64,000 nt of DNA from Antedon mediterranea. Its lineage: Eukaryota > Echinodermata > Crinoidea > Comatulida > Antedonidae. Below, in pieces: positions 37,919-49,800 of this stretch (within the stretch, counting starts at the first letter, position 1; the number at the start of each line of letters is the position of its first letter). Under the pieces are notes generated by a model. That model had not been told where the DNA came from and made no database searches. It worked only from the letters and a program-made list of their open reading frames with translations. Both the position numbers and the translations under genes were made by a program. The stretch covers positions 25,604,070-25,668,069 of the forward strand of contig NC_092671.1 of assembly GCF_964355755.1 (NCBI RefSeq), written 5' to 3'.

Positions 37919-38635
37919 ATGAGACACGATAAGTGGATGTGCAGCAGAGGTTTAATAAGTAGGCCTACAAGACGGAAGGAACCACTTTGGCCAGTGCCAC
38001 GTAACATTTATCAACCAATTGTAACTGTCACAAAAAACGGGAACATAATACGTGATGAGTTGACAAGCACCATAAACGACACCGAATGGCCACAAGTTGT
38101 AGGAGCTTCAGCTCTACAAAAGGGTAAGCAAGTTGGGGTCAACTTTATGGACGTTGAATCCATCTATTCCGCTAAGATCCCGCCATACCGCCCCTCTCTT
38201 AAAAAACTACCAAATCTTAACGAAAGTGATACAGAGAGAAACTTTAATAATACAGTAAATAAAAGTAGCGTTCCTCGACTACCAATAATTGAGCCACTAC
38301 TTATGCCGCCAGGTGAGACGGTTCAGAGACCGTATAGCGAGGAAGGTCTACGTACGCACTCAAGTCAGCGACTACGAAAGAGGTTGTTCTCAATGGGGAT
38401 TTACAAGGCATGTACAGGGCACAGTGTGCCAACACCTTTCTGCGACGTTGTTGGGCAGAGGCATTGTGCGCGCTGTTTTGAACAGAGAAAAAGAATCGAA
38501 ATTGAAAAGAATTTAATTCCAATTGATATGTGGTCAGACGTTTCATTTAGTCGTCAGCAAGTATTTCCAAACTTTCCAATACATACGAGAAAGAAACCTG
38601 CATCACGCAATGCGTTGGGAGCATATTTGTCATAA
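37919..38635 (+). CDS. unrecognised 238-aa protein with a C-terminal Cys/His cluster
   Basis: I do not recognise this family. The ORF is single-exon, has an in-frame TGA two codons before its ATG, and is followed 79 bp later by AATAAA, so it looks like a real small gene. The N-terminus is basic and Pro/Trp-bearing (RPTRRKEPLWPVPRNIYQP). The middle is polar with repeated Pro motifs (KIPPYRPSLKKLP, PLLMPPGE). Residues 165-186 carry C165, H168, C175, H182, C183 and C186 (GQRHCARCFEQRKR), which could bind zinc. There is no signal peptide or membrane segment. It is head-to-head with ARHGAP1, 1.6 kb apart. A role such as a ciliary or sperm microtubule-associated protein would be a guess from composition only. 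A processed retrocopy cannot be excluded, but no poly(A) scar or target duplication was seen. Confidence 0.75.
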   Translation: MRHDKWMCSRGLISRPTRRKEPLWPVPRNIYQPIVTVTKNGNIIRDELTSTINDTEWPQVVGASALQKGKQVGVNFMDVESIYSAKIPPYRPSLKKLPNLNESDTERNFNNTVNKSSVPRLPIIEPLLMPPGETVQRPYSEEGLRTHSSQRLRKRLFSMGIYKACTGHSVPTPFCDVVGQRHCARCFEQRKRIEIEKNLIPIDMWSDVSFSRQQVFPNFPIHTRKKPASRNALGAYLS

Positions 38636-38713
38636 ATATTGTACAAGAATTGTTACAACGTGGATCTTATCAATATTATACAGTACCCGTATTGAATCTT
38701 CCCTGGGATTTTC

Positions 38714-38719
38714 AATAAA
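38714..38719 (+). promoter_or_regulatory. poly(A) signal AATAAA
   Basis: TTTTCAATAAACG lies 79 bp after the stop of the 238-aa ORF, the expected place for a short 3' UTR. Confidence 0.7.
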
Positions 38720-39147
38720 CGTATAACAATGGAAAAGACCAAACACAGTTTTTATTTTGCAGTTTACTGTAAAGAGGTATACTACTATAAATATAGTATA
38801 CTATCAAACCATGAAGATAACAGTCATACGTTTGCAATATTTCGGCGAACATTTTTGTTAATCCAATTTTTGTTTATTTTGGTAAATTCAAGCCAATTAA
38901 AAGATCGAATTAAAAAAAGGGGCTAGCTTTGTGTAACCCTGCCTGTTGTTCTTGCTGGAGAAAGACAAAGTCTTAAAAAGGGCCAGGTGCGGGAAAAACA
39001 TTTATGTCGATTATACATTCCAATAATTAGTGATCTAGTTCTATTATTTTCACTATGTTCCATAATTTTTGTGATTGTATTTTTGTTATACATGTTGAAG
39101 TATTTTCTATGGGGGATAGTTAAAATTACACAGTATACTTTCTATTT
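38720..39147. other. intergenic, no feature seen
   Basis: Unique AT-rich DNA downstream of the orphan gene; no exon or repeat recognised. Confidence 0.4.
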
Positions 39148-39262
39148 TTAGTCGCGTGGACGCGACTCTATAGTTCACTATGTCGGTCGGTCTGTCTGTC
39201 GGTCCGGTATCACTATGCGTTTTAGCACGCGACTTATGGCTGTTGGCCTTGTTTTACAAATG
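39148..39262 (-). repeat. dispersed GTCGCGTG/CCGACCGAC repeat, complete-looking copy
   Basis: On the minus strand: AAGGCCAACAGCCATAAGTC, GCGTGCT, CGCATAGTGATACCGG, a run of ACCGACAGAC repeats, CATAGTGAACTATAGAGTCG and a short palindromic CGCGTCCACGCGAC end. The same order occurs at 55440-55535 on the plus strand, so this is one dispersed family. Confidence 0.75.
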
Positions 39263-40815
39263 TTGTAAATAGAAAGAAATTACTTCTATCTTCCACTTTT
39301 TATGAAGTCACCAGACATGCTATTATATAGGTTAAACTACCGAATAGCAGAACTTTGCCAAATTTAGTATTATAGTGACCATTTTAAGGGAAATTCATGT
39401 TTTTCCGTCATGATTTATGTTACACATATTTGATTTATGTACAATTAACCAATTATTTTCAATATTCATTTCTGTATACATGAGCTTTAAATGTTGCATA
39501 CTGCATACCTTTAACATTTTTAAAATGTTTTCTTCTGCTCTGCTAATTTTAGATAAAACTTTTAAAGTAAGTCTAGGCCCTATTCAAATTCATTATTGTA
39601 ATGAATTGCTATATTTATTTACTATTCTGTTATAATAATATGGAAGTAGTCAAACTTGTAATCCACACAAACCATATTTATTAAATAAATGACAATTATA
39701 CTGGTGAGTTGTGTACAATATATTGCAGTACAAAATAGCAGCAAGAGAAGCAAAACACGTACCGTATTTATTCGAATAAAAGCCTCGGCTCGTTTATTGA
39801 TCAGGAGGGGTTTTAGGGGGCGTTTATTCGTATCCATATATTATACAATGGCTCTGCAGCGCCAAAACGAAAACATTGTTTATTAAACGGGTCTAACAGA
39901 CTATCTGTCTGAATATTATCACATAGACTCCCTTCTCCCAGACGTGCTTATTACCAAATACCCATTTTCCAGCCGTAATAGAAGGTTCCGCGTGATCTAG
40001 TTTCGATAATGTTTCTGTCCTCTTGAATATAACTTCCTAAAGTTACTTGGCTCAATACTGTAAAATAATATTGCATGTGGTTTGCAATAGGCACATAATT
40101 CCCTCTGTTTGGTCCCACTATGTTACACTCTATGGTTTTGTCAAACATTGGATGTAATTGGATGAAAACATTATTTGTGTCTTCACCTGGATTTACTATA
40201 TCATTTAATAATATTCCATGGTTTTTTTTAAATTTCCTTTAGTATTGTTAAAAATATTATCATAATATGATTTATTTGTATTTTTGCGTGTACAGGGTTG
40301 TTTACCCGGGTTGTTGTTGAACTATTATAATTTCCTGGTGGTTTGGTTTTAAAAAAAAATTTGTAGTGTACAATTATTTAAAAGTGTTGATAAATGCATT
40401 TTAAGCATCATCAGGATTAGTCCTTGCAAAGACATCACTCCAATCAACAGGTAAGTCATCCTATAATTTAATTATATTTCGTTCGTTTTATTGATACCGT
40501 ATTTAGGCATATAGGCCTAAAGTTCTATATTATCAGGCCTTTTAGTTTATATGTTGTTAACAGAGTTGGTATACTGTTAAGTAATCAGATGTCTTATATT
40601 AGTATACCAGATAAAATTGATTCTGAAAATTGGAGATTGAAGAAAATATTATCAATGAAGCCGTTTTGTTTTGCATTCTAGTGGGTCTTGAAATATCGAA
40701 TCGGGAAGTCTATATATAATAATACAAACAATTGTAATGTTACATTTTTTACCAAAATATTAAAAAAAAATACATTCACAAGATTCAATACATAGATCTT
40801 CCTTTTAAACATATA
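39263..40815. other. intergenic; one dispersed ACCGTATTTATTC repeat
   Basis: ACCGTATTTATTCGAATAAA plus GGGGGCGTTTATTCG lie at 39759-39838, related to the repeat at 36815-36945. The remainder shows no supported gene. Confidence 0.4.
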
Positions 40816-41070
40816 CTAAAAAAAATAGTAAACACTATATTCTATGTATCTGACGTTACTGGCCATTACGCCGTTTCGTAAGAAGTTGATATTGTCGCAG
40901 AATGTTACGTTTGGTAGTTGGTCTGTACGTATCTTGTGCTTTATACACGAGTTGACTATTTCCACACTGACATTTAGTGGGCTTGCTCGTGGTAAGCCAA
41001 GTGATATCAAACATTTAGTGTCTGGATGTTTTGTGGCATACTCACTGTGTTGTATAGTGTTTCTGCGCAC
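40816..41070 (-). pseudogene. decayed SGNH-hydrolase-like fragment, probably retroelement-derived
   Basis: The minus-strand frame reads ISLGLPRASPLNVSVEIVNS, then LPNVTFCDNINFLRNG and VMASNVR. The order LPR...VN-x-x-I...V-x-x-CDN-x-NFLRNG...LASNI(K/R) is what SGNH hydrolase-like domains carried by invertebrate retroelements look like, from my knowledge of that group. The segment with the catalytic D-x-x-H that should precede VMASNVR is missing, so it is a broken relic. Confidence is moderate because the match is short. Confidence 0.4.
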
Positions 41071-41100
41071 TTTTCCGGAGCTGATTCTTTTACAGAGTTA

Positions 41101-41780
41101 GTTATTTTGTGAAAAACTATACAGTCCAGTGTTCCGTTGTATATTTGATCTTTGATTTGATTTAAACGCAAGTGATTTGATGAATTGTAAGCGACACTTT
41201 GAATAAATTGTTTGCGACGGTAAACCTAGATGCTCGAATAACAATACAATTTATGTAATGTACCTTGTCTAAAAAATTAAGAAAACTCACACTTGCAAAA
41301 CAATTAGTATTAAATCATTTTTATTCTACAAAACAAATTGACAATACGGGGGAAATTATTACTAAAGATCAGAAAAATAGTGTAGTCTTCAAACACTTTA
41401 TCGATAATAACAAAACAAAAGGAAATGTACAGTAATTTTGTAGTATTTAGTACAAACTGTTAAATAGCGAACTTTTGGTTTCACAAAGCACTAAGAGACT
41501 GTGCAGCTGTCAAGTGAAAAAGTCATTCAGAAACAAATGAGCATGTTCCTAAAACAAAAGGTTATCAAACAGAAAATAGAACAACTATGCAATTTGACAG
41601 GGTTTTAAATTATTGTGCACAAGGCATTTCACAAGTACATAATATAGCACTTTGGTGTTTAATAAATCCACGTTAAATTGGTACACATAGAGTATTACCA
41701 ATCTTACACCCTTTGGAGACAACAGCAGTGTTTATTTTATCACATTACTGTTGCTAAAAAATATATATAAATAATTATTT
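41101..41780. other. intergenic, no feature seen
   Basis: AT-rich sequence without recognisable exon, RNA gene or repeat. Confidence 0.4.
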
Positions 41781-43412
41781 AAAGGGGGGTTCCGGGTTTA
41801 AAATGAATAGTAAAAAATGTAAAATATATTTGTTTGTCTCTTGAACGGTAAAAGTTTCAATTTATATAAGCGCCCAGTGAAGCAGAACGAAGGCTGTGAA
41901 ATGAGGCCAGATTACAAGTGCAGCTACGGCAAAATCACACTGTGGTTACAGAATAGCAAATTCGTGAAATGGTCAATCTTCCGACGACTCGTTATCATTA
42001 ACCATATCAATTACTTTTGTAAAATTATACTTATCTGATGTAATTTTAGTCGGTCTTCCCATTTATAAAGTCAATTTTCTATGAAAATCCATCAAAACAG
42101 TGAAAAATTAGATAAGTTTGCACTTTACGTTTGCCGATTTTCGCACTGACTTAGGGAAAGCCTTCAAAATCAATGAAGCGTAACGTATACATTCCTGCTG
42201 AGCGAGGAGAGCGAGACGACGATACACGTGCTCTCTCTGCCCATGCCTGGCATCGTCACGTGATAAGCAGATACAGTATACAATACCAAACTGGTCGGGT
42301 CGAGTATACCCCGTCTATAATCACAACATGAACGATGTACAGTATTTGATTGAAGGTCGACTCAACCTACCGGAATGGTATAGATAATATAGCTCGAATG
42401 AGAGAGTTGGAATATTTGTAAACATAAGTACAGTATTGCTAATTTTAACAAGTGTAGCCTATAGTAAAAGGCCTGGTAGTATCAATTCGCATAGGGTCTA
42501 CTACACTAGCTAGCTCAATTTTAACTGGGCCGGATCGGCTAGGCTCTAGGCTAGGCCTCCTTCCTACTACCGCCCGGTCTACTTGCTTGATGCAGTATCC
42601 GCTTTTTTGGAGAGTAAACTAGGCCTACTTATTAGACGATCGGGACACCATACGTGCGGACGGCGATCGGACCTTGTTTTGCCTCAATATTTACAGCCGA
42701 TTTTTGTAGAACGTTTTAGATTTAGATTGTTTAGGAGTTTGGTTGATAGGATGGGTTTGGAATCCACTGAGTTTTGTTATTGATGGGCCAATCGTTTAGT
42801 AATAGGCTAGCTAGGCCCATGAATGATGGCCCCAATCAATGTTTTAACGTAGCCATCGTGGCATGGAATCCCTAGTCAGAAATGGCTCTCACCCCGGCAT
42901 GAATAAAATGATTTAGGCTAGGCCTAGCCTAGTACGTGAAGCCGATATACGATCTGTACTATTAATTCGAGGTATAAAAATAGTATAATTTATGACTCCG
43001 TAATCTGTACTAAATTTTGTATTTCATTAAATGTCAAATAAATATATGCTACTACTGTTATTATTACACTTTAGGCCTAGCTTAGCAAATCTACAAAAAA
43101 TGTATTTAACAATGATCGGGTGGTCGTCGTTTGACAGAGGAGAGAGAACACAACGTACAAGCTTGACGTCGCGAGTTTGGAATCCACTGATGACGTGATT
43201 TTGTGAATATCTCATGAATATTAATGAGCTTCCCTAAGCTGCTGAAAAACAGATTTTCCATGAATTTACCCTAAAATGTATATGAAATTTAATTTTTTTA
43301 ATTTCTTGTTATTACTTCTTCATTCTGACATGTCTATATTGTTATAATATTTTTTATTTAATAAATAAACGATATTTAAAAGCAATTTTAAACCCAGAAT
43401 CCCCCTTTAAAC
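41781..43412. mobile_element. 1.6-kb inverted-repeat element, AAAGGGGG ends
   Basis: The left end AAAGGGGGGTTCCGGGTTTA and the reversed right end TTTAAAGGGGGATTCTGGG (then TTTAAAAT) are inverted repeats of about 25-30 bp. AATTATTT occurs immediately outside the left end (41773) and at the right end (43413), an 8-bp candidate target duplication. Inside, GTTTGGAATCCACTGA occurs twice (about 42743 and 43175) and TAGGCCTA palindromes are frequent. No transposase ORF is visible. It lies downstream of SNRPE. Confidence 0.75.
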
Positions 43413-43545
43413 AATTATTTATTACCAAAGTACATTTCTTACAGGAAGGTTTTCAGAGAATAGTCAGGAAAAAACGAAAATGTTATCAACTTGATTAAAA
43501 TGTTATCAATGAGATTAAGTTTTTAAAAAGTTATTTTTACAATCA

Positions 43546-43713
43546 TATATGACCGAGTTTTATCCCATGCTCGAGAATAATCCCACTCCATAATTTAGGC
43601 TAAATTCGGACAAAATACTGTGGTAAATACATTATTGATAGAATCCGAGTATAGTTCTAACTCCGAAACGCATTTCATGTCCTGGCCTCCTGGGACAATA
43701 CTCAGTCATAATA
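43546..43713. mobile_element. MITE-like element, TATGACCGAG ends
   Basis: The left end TATATGACCGAGTTTTATCC and reversed right end TATTATGACTGAGTATTGTC form inverted termini of about 20 bp around a 168-bp body. It is related to the copy at 1167-1266. It lies 100 bp beyond the SNRPE stop codon and may overlap that gene's 3' UTR. Confidence 0.6.
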
Positions 43714-43809
43714 CAGTAATTCAATGTCTTTTATGTTTGCTGCAAAAACATGAGACATTGTTTTGAAACTGAAATGTTGTACTTGTTGAAACAAAATAAA
43801 TTACTGATG

Positions 43810-46800
43810 CTAGGTTTGCTGTTGAACACTCTGAATTAATGTGATGTTATCACCTTTCAACATGATCCGACCTGAAAACAACAAATAAATATGTTATAAA
43901 CAATTATAGTACATATTTTTACACACTTCCCATAAGGTATAAGGAAAACATATTTAAGCGTGCTTGGCAGGAAAAATCAACGGATGAAGACAAATATCCA
44001 ACCTTTTTGGTTGGAAAGTAGAATACGGTAATAAAGGTATAAATAATAAAATATAATAAATTTAATATAAGACTACAGCATAATAAACACAAAGTGCAGG
44101 TTATAGGACAGCACCTGCTATACCACACCAACGGCTTGAGACAAGTGCAGGTTATAGGACAGCACCTGCTATACCACACCAACGGCTTGAGACAAGTGCA
44201 GGTTATAGGACAGCACCTGCTATACCACACCAACGGCTTGAGACAAGTGCAGGTTATAGGACAGCACCTGCTATACCACACCAACGGCTTGAGACAAGTG
44301 CAGGTTATAGGACAGCACCTGCTATACCACACCAACGGCTTGAGACAAGTGCAGGTTATAGGACAGCACCTGCTATACCACACCAACGGCTTGAGAGAAG
44401 TACAGGTTATAGGACAGCACCTGCTATACCACACCAACGGCTTGAGACAAGTGCAGGTTATAGGACAGCACCTGCTATACCACACCAACGGCTTGAGACA
44501 AGTGCAGGTTATAGGACAGCACCTGCTATACCACACCAACAGCTTGAGAGAAGTGCAGGTTATAGGACAGCACCTGCTATACCACACCAACGGCTTGAGA
44601 CAAGGATGATATTATCCCACACCAACGGCTTGAGACAAGGATGATATTATCCCATATTATCACCTCATCATTTGCTAACAAAATAAATACTTTTCCTCAA
44701 ATAGCTTGTTGTTACGGCGTCAGTTGGATATTTGAATTATATGATATAATTACTAAAGAATGTATGTACAGTATTTGAACCTATTTGGAAAGATGTGGAC
44801 TTATTTGTTATTACAAAGTTTGTTTTAGTGTATTTTTAGATAAATCATTTAGTCTGCGTAAAGTCGATTTTAAATATTGAAACAAACTAACCAAGCTGTT
44901 TCCTTGTTTGTTTTTTCAAATGTACTTCTTCTGCATCTTCAAGCACCAAATTCATGTATTCATCAAATCCCTGCAAAATTAAATATATTTTGATAATAAC
45001 GCAAATATATTCATCTACATTTATGAATGCAGCCAAACTGTAAAAATCAAGGTAAAATAGCCATTGATTGACAAGATTAATATAAAACTGTCTGTATTGA
45101 AGCAGTCAAATGGTTAAGACAATGGAACCGTAATCCATAGTCTTATGGCAAGGGTCCATGGTTCTGGTGGTAATGTAGGTCCAGTGCACTTTAAAGAACC
45201 TAGTACGAGACAAGTAAGGGAGAAGCATGTAAAAGAAAAGTGTGAAAAGTTCACAGCACATTGACCAGAAATTATATAATCATTGAAAATCACAAATGAA
45301 AAACATAAATAAACAAAACTCGTCTTTTTTCGGTCCGAATACACACATTCTTTAGTGATTTATACCGTATAAGTCAAAGTCACAAATCACGCAGCAACAA
45401 TGCGTTAAAAAAGCTGATGAAACGTACGTAATTCGATAAACAAATGAAGGTGATAATGTGGGACCATATAGGTTCTCTCAAGCAGGTTGTCTAGCATAGG
45501 CGGCGTCCTAACTCGCCCTAGTATTTTTATACTTGAGCGGCGTTTTGTGGGTATCCATTTTGTGCTATACAGATGGCAATAAACATTGGATACCGTTTTC
45601 GAATAAGAACTAAAATGTATTTATTCTACATTTTCTTATTGTTACGGCTTAAACTATAAAGAAATACAGTTTGTGATTGTTGATAAATGAGGCTTAGCAT
45701 TTATTAGGCCTAGCTAGCTAAGCAAACTCAATTCAAGAAGGCTCAACGTGTGGGCCGCGATCGCGACAGGGTCTATGGGCCTACTACTAAGCCTCTATAG
45801 CCATAGCGCGGCTAGTGAGTGAACCTACTGTAGGCCTAGCATTTTTTTTTTACCAATCTGTAAGTCGAAGTTTAAATTCGACTTAGGCGGAGTCGACTGT
45901 TTAACAAATTGGTTTACATAGTGGAGTGATTAAGTGCAACATTTGAGAATTTTGATCAGCTAACTGTAATAATAACAACAAACCCAGAATGTATGTTTAT
46001 ACTTTTATGTACATTTTTTTTTAGTAGAAATCGCCAAGCAAGCAATCAGCACAGGTTCAAGTCAATCCTCCTGGTGCTAGAACATGTATTCTCGGATAAG
46101 GTCTTAAAACTGGAGGTCCAGTGTACAAATCGGGCTTGTGTGCCCTCTTAAGAACCTAGTTCATCTTTCAAAAGAGTAGGGGGTTACACCGGTGTATAAT
46201 GGTCCATTCAACCCCTGCTATTGTAGACAGACGAATATGCTCACTACAACACTTACACTACAATATCTTGTTAAATTAATAACATTTAGAAATAGTAAAT
46301 TATATCAATGGTACAGTACTTACAATAATGTGGCCTTCTATCCTCACATTTATTTGTTCATAGACCCACACTTGTATGCGTGACCTCTAAAATTAAAGCA
46401 AAGAAAGCATAATTACAATTACTGTAAGTTTATGTATATTCTATTGATTTAATGATTTCATAGCCGGTCATCATTCAAAATATGATTTTACAATTTTCAA
46501 GTAATTTTGCATCACCATACAGTGTTCTCCCAAAGCCTTTGAAGCGTCACGGTACCGTGACGCTTGGGTTCTCTACCGTGACGCTTTACGGTCGGCCGTG
46601 ACGCTTAAAACCTTATCCGTGACGCTTAAAAATATTAACCACAACAATCTAAAAATAGATTAACAGGCAGGTACGGTACTTTTTCTAGAGCTGAGGAGGC
46701 GCGGCATGCATAAAGAGCCTAATGCATACGAGACACGTGACATGACCACTAGACGAAAAACAAAAGACTGCGTAACAAAGTGTTAAACAACTAAACTGAG

Positions 46801-49800
46801 ACTCCCTTTCACCGGCCGCCGCCCCGAGAGATGTAAACACGTGTTTTGTTACTGCCATGTCTCTCTTTCGATCTCTAGTATTTGGCTGTTGTCTAAAGTG
46901 TAGTAACTTGTATATTGTAAATAAAGTAAATGATTGATTGTATTGTTTTTCTTGTAAAAATGTTATGTGTATTAAAAATAAATATCGATGATATTATTAT
47001 TTTCAATATCACACTGAATTAATCGACTCTATCGGTGGGATTTACTCTTTCGTTGGTAACATACGCACGTCATCAAATGATTTCTAGGCGCAATTCAATG
47101 CTAGCTGCTTTGATCGTATAATACATTCAAGAAGGCTACGATCGTTTTCCTATTTGCTAGTGCGCTAAAGTCTTTATTTCACTTAACTTAAGGTACATTT
47201 GTACATCGGTGCTAGAATGTTTTAGGCCCTACTTCGTGAGAAAGTCGAGTGACAAGGGATGTCACATGGTATTGTGATATCAGTACTGCGATACTGTATG
47301 TCACATGGTGCTTTCACCGGCCGCCGCCAAGAGATGTAAGCACGTGTTTTGTTACTGCCATGTCTCTCTTTCGAATGTTTTCCTATTTCCTAGTGCGCTA
47401 TGAAGTCTTATTTCCGGGCAACTAGAGGTGTCTTACTAATGAGTAGGCCTAGTTTTATTTCATCGGGACTTGCCCCCGATGTTTGTATTTGAACGCAAAA
47501 AATGTTTTTTATCGCATATGTTTACCCGCCGGCGGAAAAAAAAAGTAGGCTACGATCGTTTTAATGTTTGCTAACGCGCTATGAGGTGTCGTTTCCGGCT
47601 AACTACAGTTGCCTACTGATAAGGCATATTTTTTTCTTCATATATCGCGTACAGTATGTTTACCTGCGGAAAAGTAGGCTCAATCGGGCTGTTTGCTAGC
47701 GCGCTATGAAGTGTCCTTTCCGGCCAACTACAGAGTTGTCCTACTGATGAGTAGGCATTTTTTATTTCATCGGGGAATTCCCCTTGACGTTCGTACTGAA
47801 CGCAAAAAATGTTTCTTATCGCGTATGTTTACCGGCGGAAAAAGCAGGCTACAGACGATCGTGCGGTTTGCTAGCGCGCTATGAAGTGTCTTTCCGACCA
47901 ACTACAGAGTTGTTCTACTCATGAGTAGGCCTAGTTTTATTTCATCGGGGAATTCCCCTTGACGTTCGTATTGAACGCAAAAACATTTTTTTATCGCGTA
48001 TGTTTACTGGCGGAAAAAGTATGCTACGATGGTTTTACTGTTTGCTAGTGCGCTATAAAGTTTCGTTTCTGGCCAACTAGAGTTGTCCTACTGATGAGTA
48101 GGCTAATAGATTAGGCCTATTTTTTTCATTGGGGCTTCCCCCTGACGTTCGTAATGAACGCAAAAAATGTTTCTTCGCGTATGTTTACCGGCGGAAAAAG
48201 TTGGCTACGATCGTTTTGTTGTTTGCTAGCGCGCTATAAGTGTTATTTCCGGCCAAACCAGAGGTGTCATTCAACATAAATGTTATGTGCGAGAGTACCA
48301 TTTCCGGCCATCTAGGGTGTAAATTACCAAAAATCGCTTCGCCACAGCCCCAACCATGGTGGGGCTGTGACTCAAGTACTTAGTGTTGGAATGCCCCCTC
48401 CCCCCTTGGGGGGGGGGGGGGGGGGGGATTCCGACACTAAGAGTACCATGGGGCTGTGACTCAAGTACTTAGTGTCGGAATGCCCCCTCCCCCCTCGGGG
48501 GGGGGGGGGGGGGTTAAGCGTGACGCTTGATGTGAATCCTGGGGAGAACACTGCCATATACAATACCAATTTTCGGGAATGGGGCTGGGTGGTACTGTAG
48601 GAGATGTTTGTCTTCGTACTACAGTCAGATAGTGTCACTTTTTAATGCTTTCTATTGGAATATAATGTTGTTGGTTCTATACTACTACACTCTGAATAAA
48701 AGCCAGGCATAAAAGTATAGAAAATAAAAGTACAAATTACTTACATTTTGGAGGTACCTGAAAATAAGGTTCTACAACACATGTCAAGGAATTTAAACTG
48801 GTAGGTACTTACTTACTGTCGTTTAATTATCTGTCTAATTCATAATTTTCTAAGGGATTATTTAAAGATGTACAGTAGAACCTTTGTTTTACGTACCCTG
48901 ATTTTACGTACGCATAAAATGACGTCATTAATTTTCAGTATTTTATTACATGGTGTTATTTTCTTACATTGAGAGCGCTATTTAACAATTACAATTTCCG
49001 ATAAAAATGTCAGTATAATTTACATGTATTGTAACCTCATGATTTGCACTGTACAAAAACAGCATAATAATCTTATCAGATTGCTTATTAACTTTAACCT
49101 AGGCCTAGCTAAGCCGTCTGCTCAGCCTAGCTAGCCTTGAATTTTTTTCTAGGCCTATATGCATTTATGGGTTTGAAAATACTTGGTCGTTTCGCCCCAT
49201 TTATCATTCCTGGGTTTTCTCGCACATTAAGAATTGTTAAATACAAAATCCTATACAGAACAAGAGTAGTAAAGTGATGTGGAAGCTTAGGCCTGACTGA
49301 AAAGCAAATATTCAGGCACCCTATCATGGCCCAATGGGTAGGCCGAGGTTGGGTGCCAGCAGAACAAACTTCACTGCTGAGTGTAAGCCTAGCTAGAGGC
49401 CAAGCAGCATCGGTACATACCTACACTCTCTAGTAGGCCTAGCTTTATTGAATATATAACCACATCTTTCTTAAATCTCGTTAAATTTGACATTTTAGTA
49501 ATAGTCTCATAATCACATTATTACACTGTGAAACATGATAGGGTCACATTCAGAATGTTTTAATATACTTTTTGCCCGTCAAAAATAACATCACATCAAA
49601 AAAACAGATCGCCAGCTGCAGTAGTGTGATTGTGAAAAATGTCACGTGATCATACTCCCTAGCAAAATAAAAAACCCAATTGGACCCGAACGGGGGAAAG
49701 TGTCTATTTACGCAAAATTGCGCAATGTATATGCGGTAACAATACCAGAAATAGAAAGATCTGGAAAAATTACATAAAACTACATTTAAAATTTTTTTTT

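Larger units (their letters stand above)
46520..48553. mobile_element. 2.03-kb DNA transposon-like element, CAGTGTTCTCCC ends
   Basis: Both ends read inward CAGTGTTCTCCC, continuing imperfectly to AAGCGTCACG. CCATA flanks both sides (46515-46519, 48554-48558). Four CGTGACGCTT motifs sit near the left end at 46556, 46577, 46597 and 46618, one inverted at 46543 and one at the right end (48519); such subterminal motifs are typical transposase-binding sites of hAT-like elements. The body has seven degenerate tandem units of roughly 180 bp, a 65-bp segment duplicated 500 bp apart (46806, 47309) and two long G runs. No transposase ORF. It lies in SNRPE intron 2. Confidence 0.85.

Noticed and set aside
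43919-44609. Long ORFs on both strands (171 and 223 codons) in SNRPE intron 4
   Set aside because: They are created by a 51-bp tandem repeat whose length is a multiple of three; the same region is open on both strands and lies within an intron of a well-supported gene.
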